64,000 bases of DNA from Halorientalis persicus (GCF_900110215.1 NZ_FOCX01000007.1:100934-164933); one strand, 5' to 3'; counted from the stretch's first letter, positions 18,021 to 26,732 are shown. The notes: a model not told the origin generated them from the letters alone. Numbers and translations: made by a program.

Positions 18021-18428
18021 TCAGCCGGGTCGGGCGTCGTCGGCCACGAACAGCGTCCTACCGGTCCCGGCGAGGGACTCGCGGGTAACCGGCACCAGCG
18101 GCGGGTCACCACCCAGCGTGGTGAACAGAAAGTCCGCACCGGCCTCGCGAGCGACGGCGCGGGTGGGTCGGTGGAGTTCCGGCGGCAGATTCAACGCGTA
18201 GACGGCGTCGGCGTCGGCGTAGACGGCGGCGTCGGGGTCGGTCACGTCGTCGCGGACGAAAGCGACGCTCGCGGGAACCGGACGGTCGTGCACGTCGGTG
18301 GCGGTGACGGTACAGTTCCGGTCAGCCAGGGCGGCGGCGACGGCGGGGCGATGCCCCACGCCGACCTCCACGAGGGTGTCGTAGACGGCCAATCTGTCGA
18401 CGAGGGCGGCGTGACGAGCGTCGGACAC
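18021..18428 (-). CDS. UPF0146 family protein
   Basis: This 135-residue protein uses a GTG start at 18428 ('[20 protein letters not shown]'), since no ATG lies in frame before the conserved part. It has a degenerate methyltransferase-like Rossmann motif ('[17 protein letters not shown]') followed by '[13 protein letters not shown]' and '[12 protein letters not shown]', which fit the UPF0146 family. The motif suggests SAM or nucleotide binding, but no activity is established. It is divergent from archaemetzincin with only 39 bases between the starts, so the promoters overlap. Confidence 0.78.
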   Translation of the reverse strand: MSDARHAALVDRLAVYDTLVEVGVGHRPAVAAALADRNCTVTATDVHDRPVPASVAFVRDDVTDPDAAVYADADAVYALNLPPELHRPTRAVAREAGADFLFTTLGGDPPLVPVTRESLAGTGRTLFVADDARPG

Positions 18429-18437
18429 GGCGGGATG

Positions 18438-18444
18438 TTTATGG
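18438..18444 (+). promoter_or_regulatory. TATA-like box for archaemetzincin
   Basis: TTTATGG is centred 27 bases before the ATG at 18468, which selects that start among several in-frame ATGs and implies a leaderless mRNA. Confidence 0.6.
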
Positions 18445-18467
18445 GCAGGCCGGTCATATGCGTTGGC

Positions 18468-18989
18468 ATGCACGTCGACATCGTGCCGGTCGGCGAGGTG
18501 GCCGCCCCGGTCAAGCGGGAAGCCTCCGCCGGGTTGCGGACCGTCTACGACTGCGAGGTCACGGTCCACGACGCCCAGCCGGTGCCTGACGGGTCCTACG
18601 ACGCCAATCGGGACCAGTTCCGCGCCGAGGAGTTCATCGAACTCGCGAGCCACGTCGGCTCCGGGGAGAAAAACATCGCGATCACCCCGAAAGACCTCTT
18701 CTATCGCCGCCGCAACTACGTCTTCGGGCTCGCCTACCTCGACGGAAACGGCAGCGTCATCTCGACCTATCGGCTCCAGACCTCCTCGGACGGCGGGTTC
18801 TCGAATCGCTCCGCGGAAGACATCTTCAGCGATCGCGTCCGCAAAGAGGTCGTCCACGAGATCGGCCACACGCTCGGTCTGGAACACTGTGACAACAAAC
18901 GCTGTGTGATGAACTTCTCGCCGACCGTGCGCGAGGTCGACGTGAAAGAGGAGAACCTCTGTGGGACCTGTCAGCGACAGGTCCTCTGA
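18468..18989 (+). CDS. amzA: Archaemetzincin metalloprotease
   Basis: This 173-residue metzincin-type zinc protease has the signature HExxHxxGxxH followed by Cys ('HEIGHTLGLEHCDNKRCVMNF', split here by description). The Met-turn 'VMNF' and two further cysteines ('NLCGTCQ') form the archaemetzincin-specific second zinc site. It is cytoplasmic, with no signal peptide. Physiological substrates are not known. It shares its upstream region with UPF0146. Confidence 0.92.
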   Translation: MHVDIVPVGEVAAPVKREASAGLRTVYDCEVTVHDAQPVPDGSYDANRDQFRAEEFIELASHVGSGEKNIAITPKDLFYRRRNYVFGLAYLDGNGSVISTYRLQTSSDGGFSNRSAEDIFSDRVRKEVVHEIGHTLGLEHCDNKRCVMNFSPTVREVDVKEENLCGTCQRQVL

Positions 18990-19021
18990 GCGGGGACCCG
19001 GAAAATACGATCGTCGTCAGA

Positions 19022-19288
19022 CTACGCGCCAGCCTTCTCGAGGGCGTCCTCGATGTCGTCGGCCTGCGTGACGCCCACGAACCGGTCGACGATGCCGTCG
19101 TCGTTCTCGACGATGAGCGTGGGCAGGGATCGGACCTGGTACTCGTTGGCCACGTCCTGCTCCTCGTCGACGTTTACCTTCTCGAACTCGACGCTTTCCC
19201 ACTCCGTCTCCAGCTCCTCCAGGATGGGGTCCTGAGTTTTACACGGACCGCACCAGTCCGCGTAGAAGTCCTTGAGCGTGACTGTCAT
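19022..19288 (-). CDS. Thioredoxin-family protein
   Basis: This 88-residue minimal thioredoxin fold starts 'MTVTLKDFYADWCGPCK', with the redox CGPC at residues 13-16 and the conserved cis-Pro in 'VRSLPTLIV' near 55. It lacks most of the first strand-helix of E. coli thioredoxin but keeps the core. It would reduce protein disulfides in the cytosol. No thioredoxin reductase gene is nearby. Confidence 0.88.
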   Translation of the reverse strand: MTVTLKDFYADWCGPCKTQDPILEELETEWESVEFEKVNVDEEQDVANEYQVRSLPTLIVENDDGIVDRFVGVTQADDIEDALEKAGA

Positions 19289-19394
19289 AGATCTACGACG
19301 GATGTAACCCTCGGTTCCCGATAAGGGTTTTCACTGCCAGGGCGCCCTCGTACCCGGCGACAGCCGCCGTGAACGGGACTGGCACGACAGAACA

Positions 19395-19400
19395 TTTATT
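19395..19400 (+). promoter_or_regulatory. TATA-like box
   Basis: TTTATT is centred about 27 bases before ATG 19425 and favours that ATG over the GTG at 19416. Confidence 0.5.
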
Positions 19401-19424
19401 CGCCGGGTCACGAAAGTGGCGCGT

Positions 19425-20117
19425 ATGCGGTTCGCTTCCTACGTCATCACGCCGAATCGGGGGTACTTCGATCCGGGGGAGGAGGTCTTCAGGGATCACG
19501 GGGTGATTCTGCGGACCATCGAGGACGTCAGCATCCTCACCGACGGGTCGTTCGTGGCGCTCTACTCGGTGTCGGCCGACGTCGACGACATCCACGCGAG
19601 TCTGTCGGGGGCCGGCGACAAGGTGATCGGCTACGATACCGCCGGCGGCGAGGGGACGCGGCGGCTCCAGGTCCACTACCACCCGAGCGACGCCGTCAGG
19701 AGCCTCTTCGATCTCCACCGGTCGCACGCCACCCATCTGGAATACCCGCTGGAGTTCGTCCGCACGGACACGTCGAGCCTGCGGATCTCGCTGCTGGGGC
19801 CCGAATCGGAACTGCAGGACCAGATCACGGCGACCCGCGAGGCCATCGACGTGACGATCGAGAAGGTGAGCAGTTACGAACCGGCGGCCAGCCGCGAGTT
19901 CGGGACGCTCACCGAGCGCCAGCGCGAGGTGTTACAGACCGCCGTCGAGAAGGGGTACTACGACGTGCCACGGCAGGCGACTTACGAGGACATCGCGGCC
20001 GATCTCGACTGTTCGGCCGGGGCCGTCGGCCAGCACCTCCGCCGGATCGAGAGCGAACTCCTGACCGGTGTCGTTCCCGAAACCGGCGTCCGGGCGGACG
20101 CCGACGGAGCGAACTGA
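19425..20117 (+). CDS. Bat-like HTH-10 transcriptional regulator (copy 1)
   Basis: This 230-residue regulator of the bacterio-opsin-activator type has an N-terminal sensor-like domain ('RFASYVITPNRGYFDPGEEV') and a C-terminal HTH_10 (about 165-220, 'LTERQREVLQTAVEKGYY...ATYEDIAADLDCSAGAVGQHLRRIES'). It lacks the PAS/GAF modules of full Bat, so its signal is unknown. A paralogue lies 370 bases downstream on the same strand, indicating a local duplication. It may control nearby or distant genes; no operator is recognised. Confidence 0.82.
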   Translation: MRFASYVITPNRGYFDPGEEVFRDHGVILRTIEDVSILTDGSFVALYSVSADVDDIHASLSGAGDKVIGYDTAGGEGTRRLQVHYHPSDAVRSLFDLHRSHATHLEYPLEFVRTDTSSLRISLLGPESELQDQITATREAIDVTIEKVSSYEPAASREFGTLTERQREVLQTAVEKGYYDVPRQATYEDIAADLDCSAGAVGQHLRRIESELLTGVVPETGVRADADGAN

Positions 20118-20179
20118 TCGACACGACCGCGCCCGAAAAGTGAGAGTCGGGGCGCCTGCGTGGGGAACAGACGCGACGT

Positions 20180-20198
20180 GGTGTCGGGTCCCGACACC
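20180..20198. repeat. Perfect 9-bp hairpin between the two Bat-like genes
   Basis: GGTGTCGGG, one T, then CCCGACACC form a perfect inverted repeat 63 bases after the first regulator's stop. It could be a transcript-end hairpin or an operator. No T-tract follows, so a classical terminator is not shown. The rest of the 20118-20490 gap holds only an AT-rich promoter patch near 20380-20410. Confidence 0.6.
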
Positions 20199-20403
20199 GC
20201 GGGGCAGGTCCCACAGGCACACCACGGAGCCGGGCGCTCGAACGGACGCCGACCGCCGGCGGGACCGACCCGGCGAACCGGTGGGGGATTCGAGACACCG
20301 GCCACCGACGCCCGTATCGCCGGCGAGCGTCCGTATCGCAGTCACACCACAGTACTCCTCAGCGCCGCCTGATTGCTTAAATTTCTGCTTTCAAAGTGAA
20401 TAA

Positions 20404-20409
20404 TTTTAT
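20404..20409 (+). promoter_or_regulatory. TATA-like box for the second Bat-like gene
   Basis: TTTTAT sits in a short AT-rich patch (20372-20410) that stands out from the GC-rich surroundings. It predicts a transcript start near 20435, next to an in-frame TTG (20437). Confidence 0.45.
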
Positions 20410-20490
20410 CAGGAGCGGTCACAGTGGGCGGCCGTATTGAGCCTCGAAACGGGGACAATCACTATTGAGACGGTTCGCGGTACAGGTACT

Positions 20491-21192
20491 GTGAGATACG
20501 TCACGTACGCGCTGACGCCGGAACGGGGGTATTTCGACCCCGGGGAGGTGATCTTTCGCGAGTGTGGGGTCGTCCTCCGGTCGATCCGGGACCTCGACCT
20601 GCTGACCGACGGGACGGCGGTGATGCTGTACGAGGCGACGGCGACCCGCGATCAGATCGACGAGAGTCTCGCCCACGCGGACGGGAAGGTGATCGACTAT
20701 CAGGTGGCCGACGCCGGGGATCACGTCATGCTACAGGTTCACTACTACCCGAGCGACCTCATCAGGAACCTGATCGAACTCCACGACACCTACGCGACGC
20801 ATCTGGACTTCCCACTCGAGTTCGTCGACCCGTCGATCTCGACGCTCCGGGTGTCCGTGATCGGTGCGAAAGACCAACTGCAAGAACAGATCGCGGCGAC
20901 GCGCGAGAAGATCGACGTGACCATCGAACGCATCGGCGACTACGACCCGGGAACGGACCGGCGCTTCGCCGGCCTCACCGAGCGCCAGCGCGAGGTGTTG
21001 CTGGTCGCCGTCGAGAAGGGCTACTACGAATCGCCACGCGAGGCCACCTACGACGACATCGCGGCCGACCTGGACTGTTCGGCCAGCGCGGTCGGCAAAC
21101 ACCTCCGCCGGATCGAGAGCGAACTCGTCGACGCGACGGTGTCGGATCGGGCGATGGGCGAGTTCCGCGACACGGTCGCGGAGATGCAGTAG
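20491..21192 (+). CDS. Bat-like HTH-10 transcriptional regulator (copy 2)
   Basis: This 233-residue paralogue of the preceding regulator aligns along its whole length ('RYVTYALTPERGYFDPGEV', then 'LTERQREVLLVAVEKGYY...DIAADLDCSASAVGKHLRRIES'). The GTG at 20491 is chosen because it matches the start of copy 1. A TTG at 20437 would add 18 residues and lies close to the predicted transcript start, so it cannot be excluded. The HTH halves are nearly identical while the N-domains differ, suggesting similar DNA sites but different signals. Confidence 0.8.
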   Translation: MRYVTYALTPERGYFDPGEVIFRECGVVLRSIRDLDLLTDGTAVMLYEATATRDQIDESLAHADGKVIDYQVADAGDHVMLQVHYYPSDLIRNLIELHDTYATHLDFPLEFVDPSISTLRVSVIGAKDQLQEQIAATREKIDVTIERIGDYDPGTDRRFAGLTERQREVLLVAVEKGYYESPREATYDDIAADLDCSASAVGKHLRRIESELVDATVSDRAMGEFRDTVAEMQ

Positions 21193-21226
21193 CCGCGATT
21201 GCGGCGTCGGACCGCCGGGAGACCGC

Positions 21227-22174
21227 TCACCACCAGCCGTCGTCTTCGTTCTCCTCGCTCTCTGCCTCCGCCCCACCGCCGTCGAATCGGTCGACGACCT
21301 CCGGGACACAGCCTCTGTCGGGCCGGAAGTAGTCACAGTGGTTCAGTACGGCGTCGCTGACGTCCACGTCGGTGTAGGTGTCCGGCGTCGAGCCGTCGTC
21401 GAACCAGCCGTCGTCACACTCGGCACCAACGGCACCGACGCCTTCGGTCATCTCGAGGAGCCTGTACGCCGTCGCCACGATGTCGTCGTTCTCGGAGTGG
21501 AAGTTGTACACCGCATCGGCCGAACTGGCGATGCCGTCGCCGAACCGCCCGTCTTCACAGACGGTGTCGGGGTCGTTCGCGGCACCGATGGCCGAGACCG
21601 ACGTGACCGAGCCCTCGAGGGCATCGAGCATCGCGTAGGCGGCGCGCCCGCCCAGCGAGTGGCCGACGATCCGGACCGTGGTGTCGGGGTTGTCGCTCGT
21701 GTACCCGTCCAGCCAGCCGGCGAACGCCTCGCCGGCGGCTTCGGCAGCGTCCTTGCCGGCCCACCAGTTGAGCGTGTTCGAGTCCCAGAGGACCGAGACG
21801 ACCGGCGCGTCGTGCCCGTTCGCGTCGAGTGCGTCCGCCAGCGCCTGGCCCTGGTTCTCGCCGCCGCCGGAGGCGTCTTCGAGCCAGCCGTGGATGTAAA
21901 ACAGCACCTCGTCCGCGCCCGACGGCATCGCGCCGCGAGTCGCCAGCCCCTCGCCGGTCAGGTCGACGATGGGTGCGTCGTCCGGTGCCGCCGGCAGGTC
22001 GGCCAGACAGTTCCCGAGGAACGCTTCTTCGGCCTCCTCGGCCGTGGCCGTCCCGGTCGCCGCGCCGAGCCCCATCGTCCCGACCGCGGCCGCCGACGTG
22101 GCCTTCAGCACGCTCCGGCGGTTCAATCGCGAGTCCCGATCCTGTTCGTCCTGGTGAGTGGTCTCGTCTGTCAT
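21227..22174 (-). CDS. Tat-exported alpha/beta hydrolase (lipase-like)
   Basis: This 315-residue protein has a twin-arginine signal ('NRRSVLKATSAAAVG', about 17-45). The serine hydrolase nucleophile elbow 'GHSLGG' is near residue 172 and the oxyanion region 'FYIHGW' near 99. Pairs of cysteines in the C-terminal half could form disulfides outside the cell, and the tail is very acidic. It is likely an extracellular esterase or lipase. ATG 22174 fits the Tat n-region; upstream frame is discarded. Confidence 0.82.
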   Translation of the reverse strand: MTDETTHQDEQDRDSRLNRRSVLKATSAAAVGTMGLGAATGTATAEEAEEAFLGNCLADLPAAPDDAPIVDLTGEGLATRGAMPSGADEVLFYIHGWLEDASGGGENQGQALADALDANGHDAPVVSVLWDSNTLNWWAGKDAAEAAGEAFAGWLDGYTSDNPDTTVRIVGHSLGGRAAYAMLDALEGSVTSVSAIGAANDPDTVCEDGRFGDGIASSADAVYNFHSENDDIVATAYRLLEMTEGVGAVGAECDDGWFDDGSTPDTYTDVDVSDAVLNHCDYFRPDRGCVPEVVDRFDGGGAEAESEENEDDGWW

Positions 22175-22324
22175 CGCTTCCCCCAGTGACACACAGTAAC
22201 GTGTGCCAGTGCGTGAGCGTTCTCTGCCGTATCTGAACTGATTTAAATAACCGGTCGATTGGGGCCGTTCAAATAGCCGTGGCGAGGCGAAACACTTACG
22301 CCGGGTGACCGGCCACACTCGGGT

Positions 22325-22483
22325 ATGAGCAGCAACGACGGCGGGGGGCTGATGTCGAGTGCCGGGCTGGTCCGGTACTTCGACGCCGAGGACAACAACG
22401 CGATCCGGATCGATCCGAAGACTGTCGTCGCCTTCGGCGCGTTCTTCGGCGTCCTCGTGCAGATCCTGAACCTGATTCTTTAG
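22325..22483 (+). CDS. secG: Preprotein translocase Sec61-beta subunit
   Basis: This 52-codon gene is easily missed because of its size. It has a flexible Gly/Ser N-terminus ('[20 protein letters not shown]'), then 'IRIDPKTVV', and one C-terminal membrane helix ('[18 protein letters not shown]'). This is the standard archaeal Sec61-beta pattern, with the Tyr-Phe/Asp patch just before the helix. It is a small subunit of the SecYE-beta channel. A TATA-like ACTTACG sits about 30 bases upstream. Confidence 0.9.
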   Translation: MSSNDGGGLMSSAGLVRYFDAEDNNAIRIDPKTVVAFGAFFGVLVQILNLIL

Positions 22484-22508
22484 GACCCCGGCCCGCCAAC
22501 GCCCGGGT

Positions 22509-22883
22509 ATGCACTTCGATCAGCGGACACAGCGGGCGCTCCGCGAGGCCGGCCTGTCGACCGACGAGATCGACGCGGCCTCCGAGCGCGTCGTCGACGC
22601 GACGGCCGAGACGGCCGACGCCATCGAGGACTTCTTCGCGGACCTCGAGACCGTCCACTCGGACATGGACATCGCCCACAGCGCCAGCGATATCGTCGAA
22701 CACGACGTGGAGTACATCGATCTCTACACCCACGCCGCGGACCTGCGGGGCTATCTGAAGTTCGACGGCTGGGGCGTCTACGTCGAAGGAGGACGGGTCC
22801 TCACCGACGACACCGTCGAGTTGACGCTGGGACCGACCGTCCACGACCGGGTACGGTTCACGACCGACCCCGACTCGCTATGA
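22509..22883 (+). CDS. Conserved small protein co-transcribed with FAU-1
   Basis: This 124-residue acidic protein has an N-terminal helical half ('RTQRALREAGLSTDEIDAAS', 'ETADAIEDFFADLETVHSD') and a beta-rich second half. Its stop overlaps the start of the FAU-1 gene by four bases (ATGA), so translation is probably coupled. There is no membrane segment and no known catalytic motif. A role in RNA processing is suggested only by the neighbour. I do not recognise the family. Confidence 0.72.
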   Translation: MHFDQRTQRALREAGLSTDEIDAASERVVDATAETADAIEDFFADLETVHSDMDIAHSASDIVEHDVEYIDLYTHAADLRGYLKFDGWGVYVEGGRVLTDDTVELTLGPTVHDRVRFTTDPDSL

Positions 22884-24286
22884 ACGTCCGCGTCCGCGGC
22901 ATCTACAGCACGGCTCTGACGGGCACCTTCACCGACCGCGAGGACCTGTCGGTGGTGCAGGCCTCCGACACCATCGCCGACCGCTTCGGGGACGCGTTCC
23001 CGCCGGTTCACGCCGACGCGAGCGTCGAGACGACGGGCGACCGGCAAGGCGTGGGCGTCGTCGGCGACCCCGAGGCCGTCGAGAGGGTGACGGCCCTGCT
23101 CGCCGACGTGGGGCGAGACACACTCGTCTGGGCAGATCCCGCGCCGCGGGACGCGGTGTTCGACGGCCGGGTGACAGAGACGCTGGGTAGCGGTGCGGTC
23201 GTCCGCCTCGACGACGGTGTGGAGGGGTTCCTGCCCTACGACCGCACCGACGACCGCGTGGAGGCCGACGACCGGGTTCGCGTGCAGGTACGGGAACCCG
23301 CCCCGCCCTGGGGTTCGAACAGGGCCGTCCTCGACACGGAACTCGGGTTCGCGGGCGCGCTGGCCGAACTGGTGCGGGGCGGGTCGACCACCCGCGGCAG
23401 CGGCCCGGCGGACATCGTGGACCTCATCGCGGCGGACCCCCGGGACGGCTGGGGCGTCCGCTGGGGACACCTGTCCGACGACGCGGAATTCGACGCGCTC
23501 GCCGACGCCCTGCGGGCTCACAACGAGCGCGCCGAGTCGCTGGACGCGGCCCTCGAAGCCGCTCCCGACCCTGGAGAGACGGTCGGACGGCGCTGGGACG
23601 GGTCGGCGACACGGTGGATATGGTTCGGGCGCGAGTCCCGCTTCGCGCTGGACGAGCGCCGGCGCGACGTGGTGCCGACGATGCCCGGTCACCACCGCAT
23701 CAAGGCCGGCGACGACCGGGCGAGCGCCGCCGTCGACTTCGCGGAGGCGATCTGTGGCTCGGCGGACGGCGAGGACGGCGACGGGCTGGACTTTCCCTTC
23801 GGTGTCGTAACCCGGCAGTTCGGCCCCCGCGAGGGCGACTCCGTCGAGATCGGGCACGGCAAGCCAGACGGCCGCTACATCAGCCTGGGCCGGGGCGAGG
23901 TCGCCGCGTACGACCCCGACGGGACCGTCACGGTCTCGCGGGAACTCTCGCCGGGCGGGACGCTCGACGCCATCGGCGAGCCAATCGAGGCCGGCGACGT
24001 GGCAGTCACGAAGTTCAAGGAGGGCCGCTGGTGGTACGCGACGGTCTACCGGGACGCCGAGGACCGCCGGAAGGGGACCTACGTCAACGTCTGTACGCCC
24101 GTAGAGGTCTTCCCCGACACCGTGCGCTACGTGGACCTGCACGTCGACGTGGTCAAACACGGCGACGGCCGGGTCGAGCGCGTCGACGACGACGAACTCG
24201 ACGCCGCGGTCGAGGCCGGTGACGTGCCGGAAGATCTGGCCGAGAAGGCCCGGAGCGTGGCCGGCGCGGTCGAGAACGCCCTCTAA
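22880..24286 (+). CDS. fau-1: Probable ribonuclease FAU-1 (AU-1 RNA-binding protein)
   Basis: This 468-residue protein of the AU-1/FAU-1 family, related to RNase E/G, has the N-terminal 'MNVRVRGIYSTALT' strand and an S1-like RNA-binding segment (about 95-135, 'GRVTETLGSGAVVRLDDGVEGFLP'). Its C-terminal DUF402-type domain contains 'FKEGRWWYATVYRD'. The family binds AU-rich RNA and processes 5S rRNA precursors in archaea. It overlaps the upstream small gene by four bases. Confidence 0.83.
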   Translation: MNVRVRGIYSTALTGTFTDREDLSVVQASDTIADRFGDAFPPVHADASVETTGDRQGVGVVGDPEAVERVTALLADVGRDTLVWADPAPRDAVFDGRVTETLGSGAVVRLDDGVEGFLPYDRTDDRVEADDRVRVQVREPAPPWGSNRAVLDTELGFAGALAELVRGGSTTRGSGPADIVDLIAADPRDGWGVRWGHLSDDAEFDALADALRAHNERAESLDAALEAAPDPGETVGRRWDGSATRWIWFGRESRFALDERRRDVVPTMPGHHRIKAGDDRASAAVDFAEAICGSADGEDGDGLDFPFGVVTRQFGPREGDSVEIGHGKPDGRYISLGRGEVAAYDPDGTVTVSRELSPGGTLDAIGEPIEAGDVAVTKFKEGRWWYATVYRDAEDRRKGTYVNVCTPVEVFPDTVRYVDLHVDVVKHGDGRVERVDDDELDAAVEAGDVPEDLAEKARSVAGAVENAL

Positions 24287-24290
24287 CTTG

Positions 24291-25673
24291 TCAGTCCTGC
24301 CGCCCGTACCGCCAGGCCCCCAGTCCGAGCCCGGCCAGTCCCGCCAGCACGCCGAAACCGGGGCCGCTGGCGTCGGTCGTCGCAGTCCCGGTCCCGGACG
24401 ACTGGTCGGTCGCGCCGTCGGTCGACGGTCCGGTCCCGTCCGCGGGCGTCAGCCCCGATCCGGGCACGGGGAACGTGTAGAGCCGTTCGGTGATGTCGAC
24501 CCCGGGCGGCTGGTCGACGCTGGGGGCGACCAGAAAATCGCCCGCCGGGCACGCGGTCCAGAAGCAGGCGTCGTACGTATCGCGCCAGGCGGCGATCTCG
24601 GTGGGGTTCGCGGGGTCGCTCACGTCGAAGACCTTCACGCCGCCCTGGTACCAGGAGGTGTAGAGCCGGTCACCGTCGAACACGAAGTTGTGGGCGGTGG
24701 TCCAGACGCCGTTCGAGTAGCTCGCGCTCTCCCCCTCGGGAATCGGCGGCGGGTCGATCCGGGTGAGGCGTTCGGGATTCTCCACGTCGGACACGTCGTA
24801 GAGGACGATCCCGCCGGGGCCGGGCTGGAACCACGCCTCGATCCCGATGCCGAGCAGGTCGCCGGTGTCGTTCACGGCGACGTAGTGGTCGTTGCCGGGG
24901 AGCCGAAACCCGTCCTCGTCGGCTGCATTCGGACCGAACTCCCGGAGTTCTTCGACCGGCCGACCGCGGACCCGGGAGACGAACGACGGATTCGCGGGGT
25001 CGTCCACGTCCACGACCCAGGTGCCGGCGTCCCAGTGGGCCAGGTAGGCCAGTCCGCCCTGGACGAACACGTCGTGGAGGTTCGCGAGCGAGTAGTGGAC
25101 GTCGGCCCACCGCTCGTCGTGGTCGGTGAGCGCCCAGCTCCCCAGTCGTTCCGGGTCGGCACCGGCCGATACCGTCGCCAGGCCGACGCTGCCGAAGCTG
25201 TTGGCGGTGAGGTAGGCCACGCCGTCGACGATGTCGCAGTTGTGGATCGGATAGCTCGTCTCGTGGACGCCCAGTCGCTCGGGGGCCGCGGGGTCGCTCA
25301 CGTCGTAGAAGACGACGGCCTGGACGGCGTTCCGGCGCGGGTTGGCCGGCCCGACGACGGCGAGCGTGTCGCCGTCGCGTTTCACGTCCCAGACGTTGCG
25401 CAGGGGGCCGTCCTCGCGATCGGCGAGGACGTCCCGGCGTTCTGCCAGCAGACTGGGAGCGGTCGGATCGGTGAGATCGACGGTCGCGAACCCGTCGGAG
25501 ACGGCCGCAACGGCCGTGGTGCCGTCGTCGTCGACGACGGTCTCGGCGAGCCCCGGAAGCTCGAGCGTCCCGAGTGGAGCGAACGAACCCGACGACTGCG
25601 GGCGAGGGCGACCAGCGGCGACCGGACTCAGTCCGATGCCGGCCGTCGCCGCGAGGAACTGGCGGCGGCGCAT
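24291..25673 (-). CDS. Tat-exported LVIVD-repeat beta-propeller protein with PGF-CTERM anchor
   Basis: This 460-residue protein begins 'MRRRQFLAATAGIGLSPVAAG', a twin-arginine signal. The body contains repeated 'YDVSDPAAPERL' / 'VFDVSDPANPTEI' blocks typical of LVIVD propeller proteins. A Thr/Gly/Ser linker leads to a C-terminal 'GPGFGVLAGLAGLGLGAW' segment and basic end. This is the PGF-CTERM sorting signal processed by archaeosortase. It is therefore a lipid-anchored cell-surface protein of unknown ligand. It stands alone on this strand. Confidence 0.83.
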   Translation of the reverse strand: MRRRQFLAATAGIGLSPVAAGRPRPQSSGSFAPLGTLELPGLAETVVDDDGTTAVAAVSDGFATVDLTDPTAPSLLAERRDVLADREDGPLRNVWDVKRDGDTLAVVGPANPRRNAVQAVVFYDVSDPAAPERLGVHETSYPIHNCDIVDGVAYLTANSFGSVGLATVSAGADPERLGSWALTDHDERWADVHYSLANLHDVFVQGGLAYLAHWDAGTWVVDVDDPANPSFVSRVRGRPVEELREFGPNAADEDGFRLPGNDHYVAVNDTGDLLGIGIEAWFQPGPGGIVLYDVSDVENPERLTRIDPPPIPEGESASYSNGVWTTAHNFVFDGDRLYTSWYQGGVKVFDVSDPANPTEIAAWRDTYDACFWTACPAGDFLVAPSVDQPPGVDITERLYTFPVPGSGLTPADGTGPSTDGATDQSSGTGTATTDASGPGFGVLAGLAGLGLGAWRYGRQD

Positions 25674-25745
25674 ATCCCATCCTCGGGTCTCCCGCACCTA
25701 TGGGTTGTGGTGCCCGCAGGACGTGAGAGGTGCAATACTCGTTGC

Positions 25746-26085
25746 GTGGTAACAGTAAACATAGCATCGGGCGGATCGACGACATCGACGGACCAGCCCG
25801 AGGACGAACGGGCCGCGTTGCACCAGGTCGAGCTGGGCCCGGAGTGGCTCCAGCGGGTACCGGGGCATCTGGGCGAGTTTCACCACGACACGGGCCACGC
25901 GATTGACCATCTCACGGCGGCCGAACCGCTGTTGCGGGAGTGTGGGGTACGGCGTGCTGGAGAGCGTTCTCGACGAGGTCGATGCCGTCGAGCGGGAGGT
26001 TCGCGGGGTGATCGCCGACGGCCAGCGCCACGCCGCCGAGCGAGCACAGGAGTGGATCTGGAAAGAACGCGCCGGACGAGACTGA
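25746..26085 (+). pseudogene. Small conserved gene broken by a one-base frameshift
   Basis: Two adjoining frames look coding with GC-rich third positions. Frame A runs through 'VELGPEWLQRVPGHLG' and 'HHDTGHAIDHLTAAEPL', ending near 25944. Frame B continues 'YGVLESVLDEVDAVEREV' to a TGA at 26085. Removing one G from the GGGG run at 25944-25947 joins them as 'ECGYGVLES'. The start is uncertain; GTG 25746 is a guess. Either the gene is inactive or the run is a sequencing error. The product would be about 112 residues of unknown function. Confidence 0.6.
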
Positions 26086-26099
26086 ACTGGCCGGGCAGC

Positions 26100-26711
26100 T
26101 CAGTCGTCGGCGAGGAGCCGGGACTGGACGTAGGCGTCCAGTTCCGTCTTGACCGCCTCGAGATCGGGTTCCGTACTCGTCGTCGCCTGGAACATCGCCC
26201 CCTGCATGATCGTGACGATCATCGACGCGACCCGCTCGGTGTCGACGTCGCGGAAGATTCCCTGCTCGATACCCTCTTCCAGTACGTCCTCGACCCGCGA
26301 TTTGAAGTATCGGTCGTTTTTCGTGAACTGTTCGCGAAAGGTGTCGTCGTGCGCGGACTGGGCTCGCAGTTCCGTCATGGCCCGGTTGAACTCCTCGTTG
26401 TCCCCCGTGAGAAAGTCCGTGAACACGTGGTCGAACCCGATCCGGAGCCGATCGTCGGCAGCATCGGCCTCTTCGAGCGGAATCGTTCCCTCCATCCGTT
26501 CGAGCATGAACGCCAGAAAGTCGACCAGCAGCGCGTCCTTGCTGTCGTAGTGATGATACAGCAGCGACTTGCTCTTGTCGAACTCGTCGCCGATCCGCTG
26601 GATCGTCAGATCCGCGTACCCGTGCTTCGAGAGTGCATCGTACGTGGCCTTCATGATGGCCTCGCGCGTGTCGTCGGTGTCCGGCTCGAACAGGTCCGTC
26701 CGGTTCGGCAT
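26100..26711 (-). CDS. TetR/AcrR family repressor
   Basis: This 203-residue protein has an N-terminal TetR helix-turn-helix (about 14-60: 'TREAIMKATYDALSKHGYADLTIQRIGDEFDKSKSLLYHHYDSK', shown here only in part by its ends). The ligand domain is helical and Met-rich ('MERMEG...'). It is divergent from the exoprotein/RND exporter operon. An 18-bp palindrome sits 4-21 bases before its own ATG, and two more copies precede the operon, so it very likely represses both and is released by a substrate of the exporter. ATG 26711 is used; a TTG at 26729 is also in frame. Confidence 0.88.
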   Translation of the reverse strand: MPNRTDLFEPDTDDTREAIMKATYDALSKHGYADLTIQRIGDEFDKSKSLLYHHYDSKDALLVDFLAFMLERMEGTIPLEEADAADDRLRIGFDHVFTDFLTGDNEEFNRAMTELRAQSAHDDTFREQFTKNDRYFKSRVEDVLEEGIEQGIFRDVDTERVASMIVTIMQGAMFQATTSTEPDLEAVKTELDAYVQSRLLADD

Positions 26712-26714
26712 TGT

Positions 26715-26732
26715 TGACTGAATATTCAATCA
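26715..26732. promoter_or_regulatory. TetR operator 1 (autoregulatory)
   Basis: TGACTGAATATTCAATCA is an imperfect 18-bp palindrome placed 4-21 bases upstream of the tetR ATG. It matches the two copies before the exporter operon at nearly every position. Confidence 0.7.

Noticed and set aside
24219..26717. 832-codon plus-strand open frame
   Set aside because: Most of it is antisense to the LVIVD protein and TetR. Only the short stretch 25746-25944 has coding character and is listed as part of the frameshifted gene.
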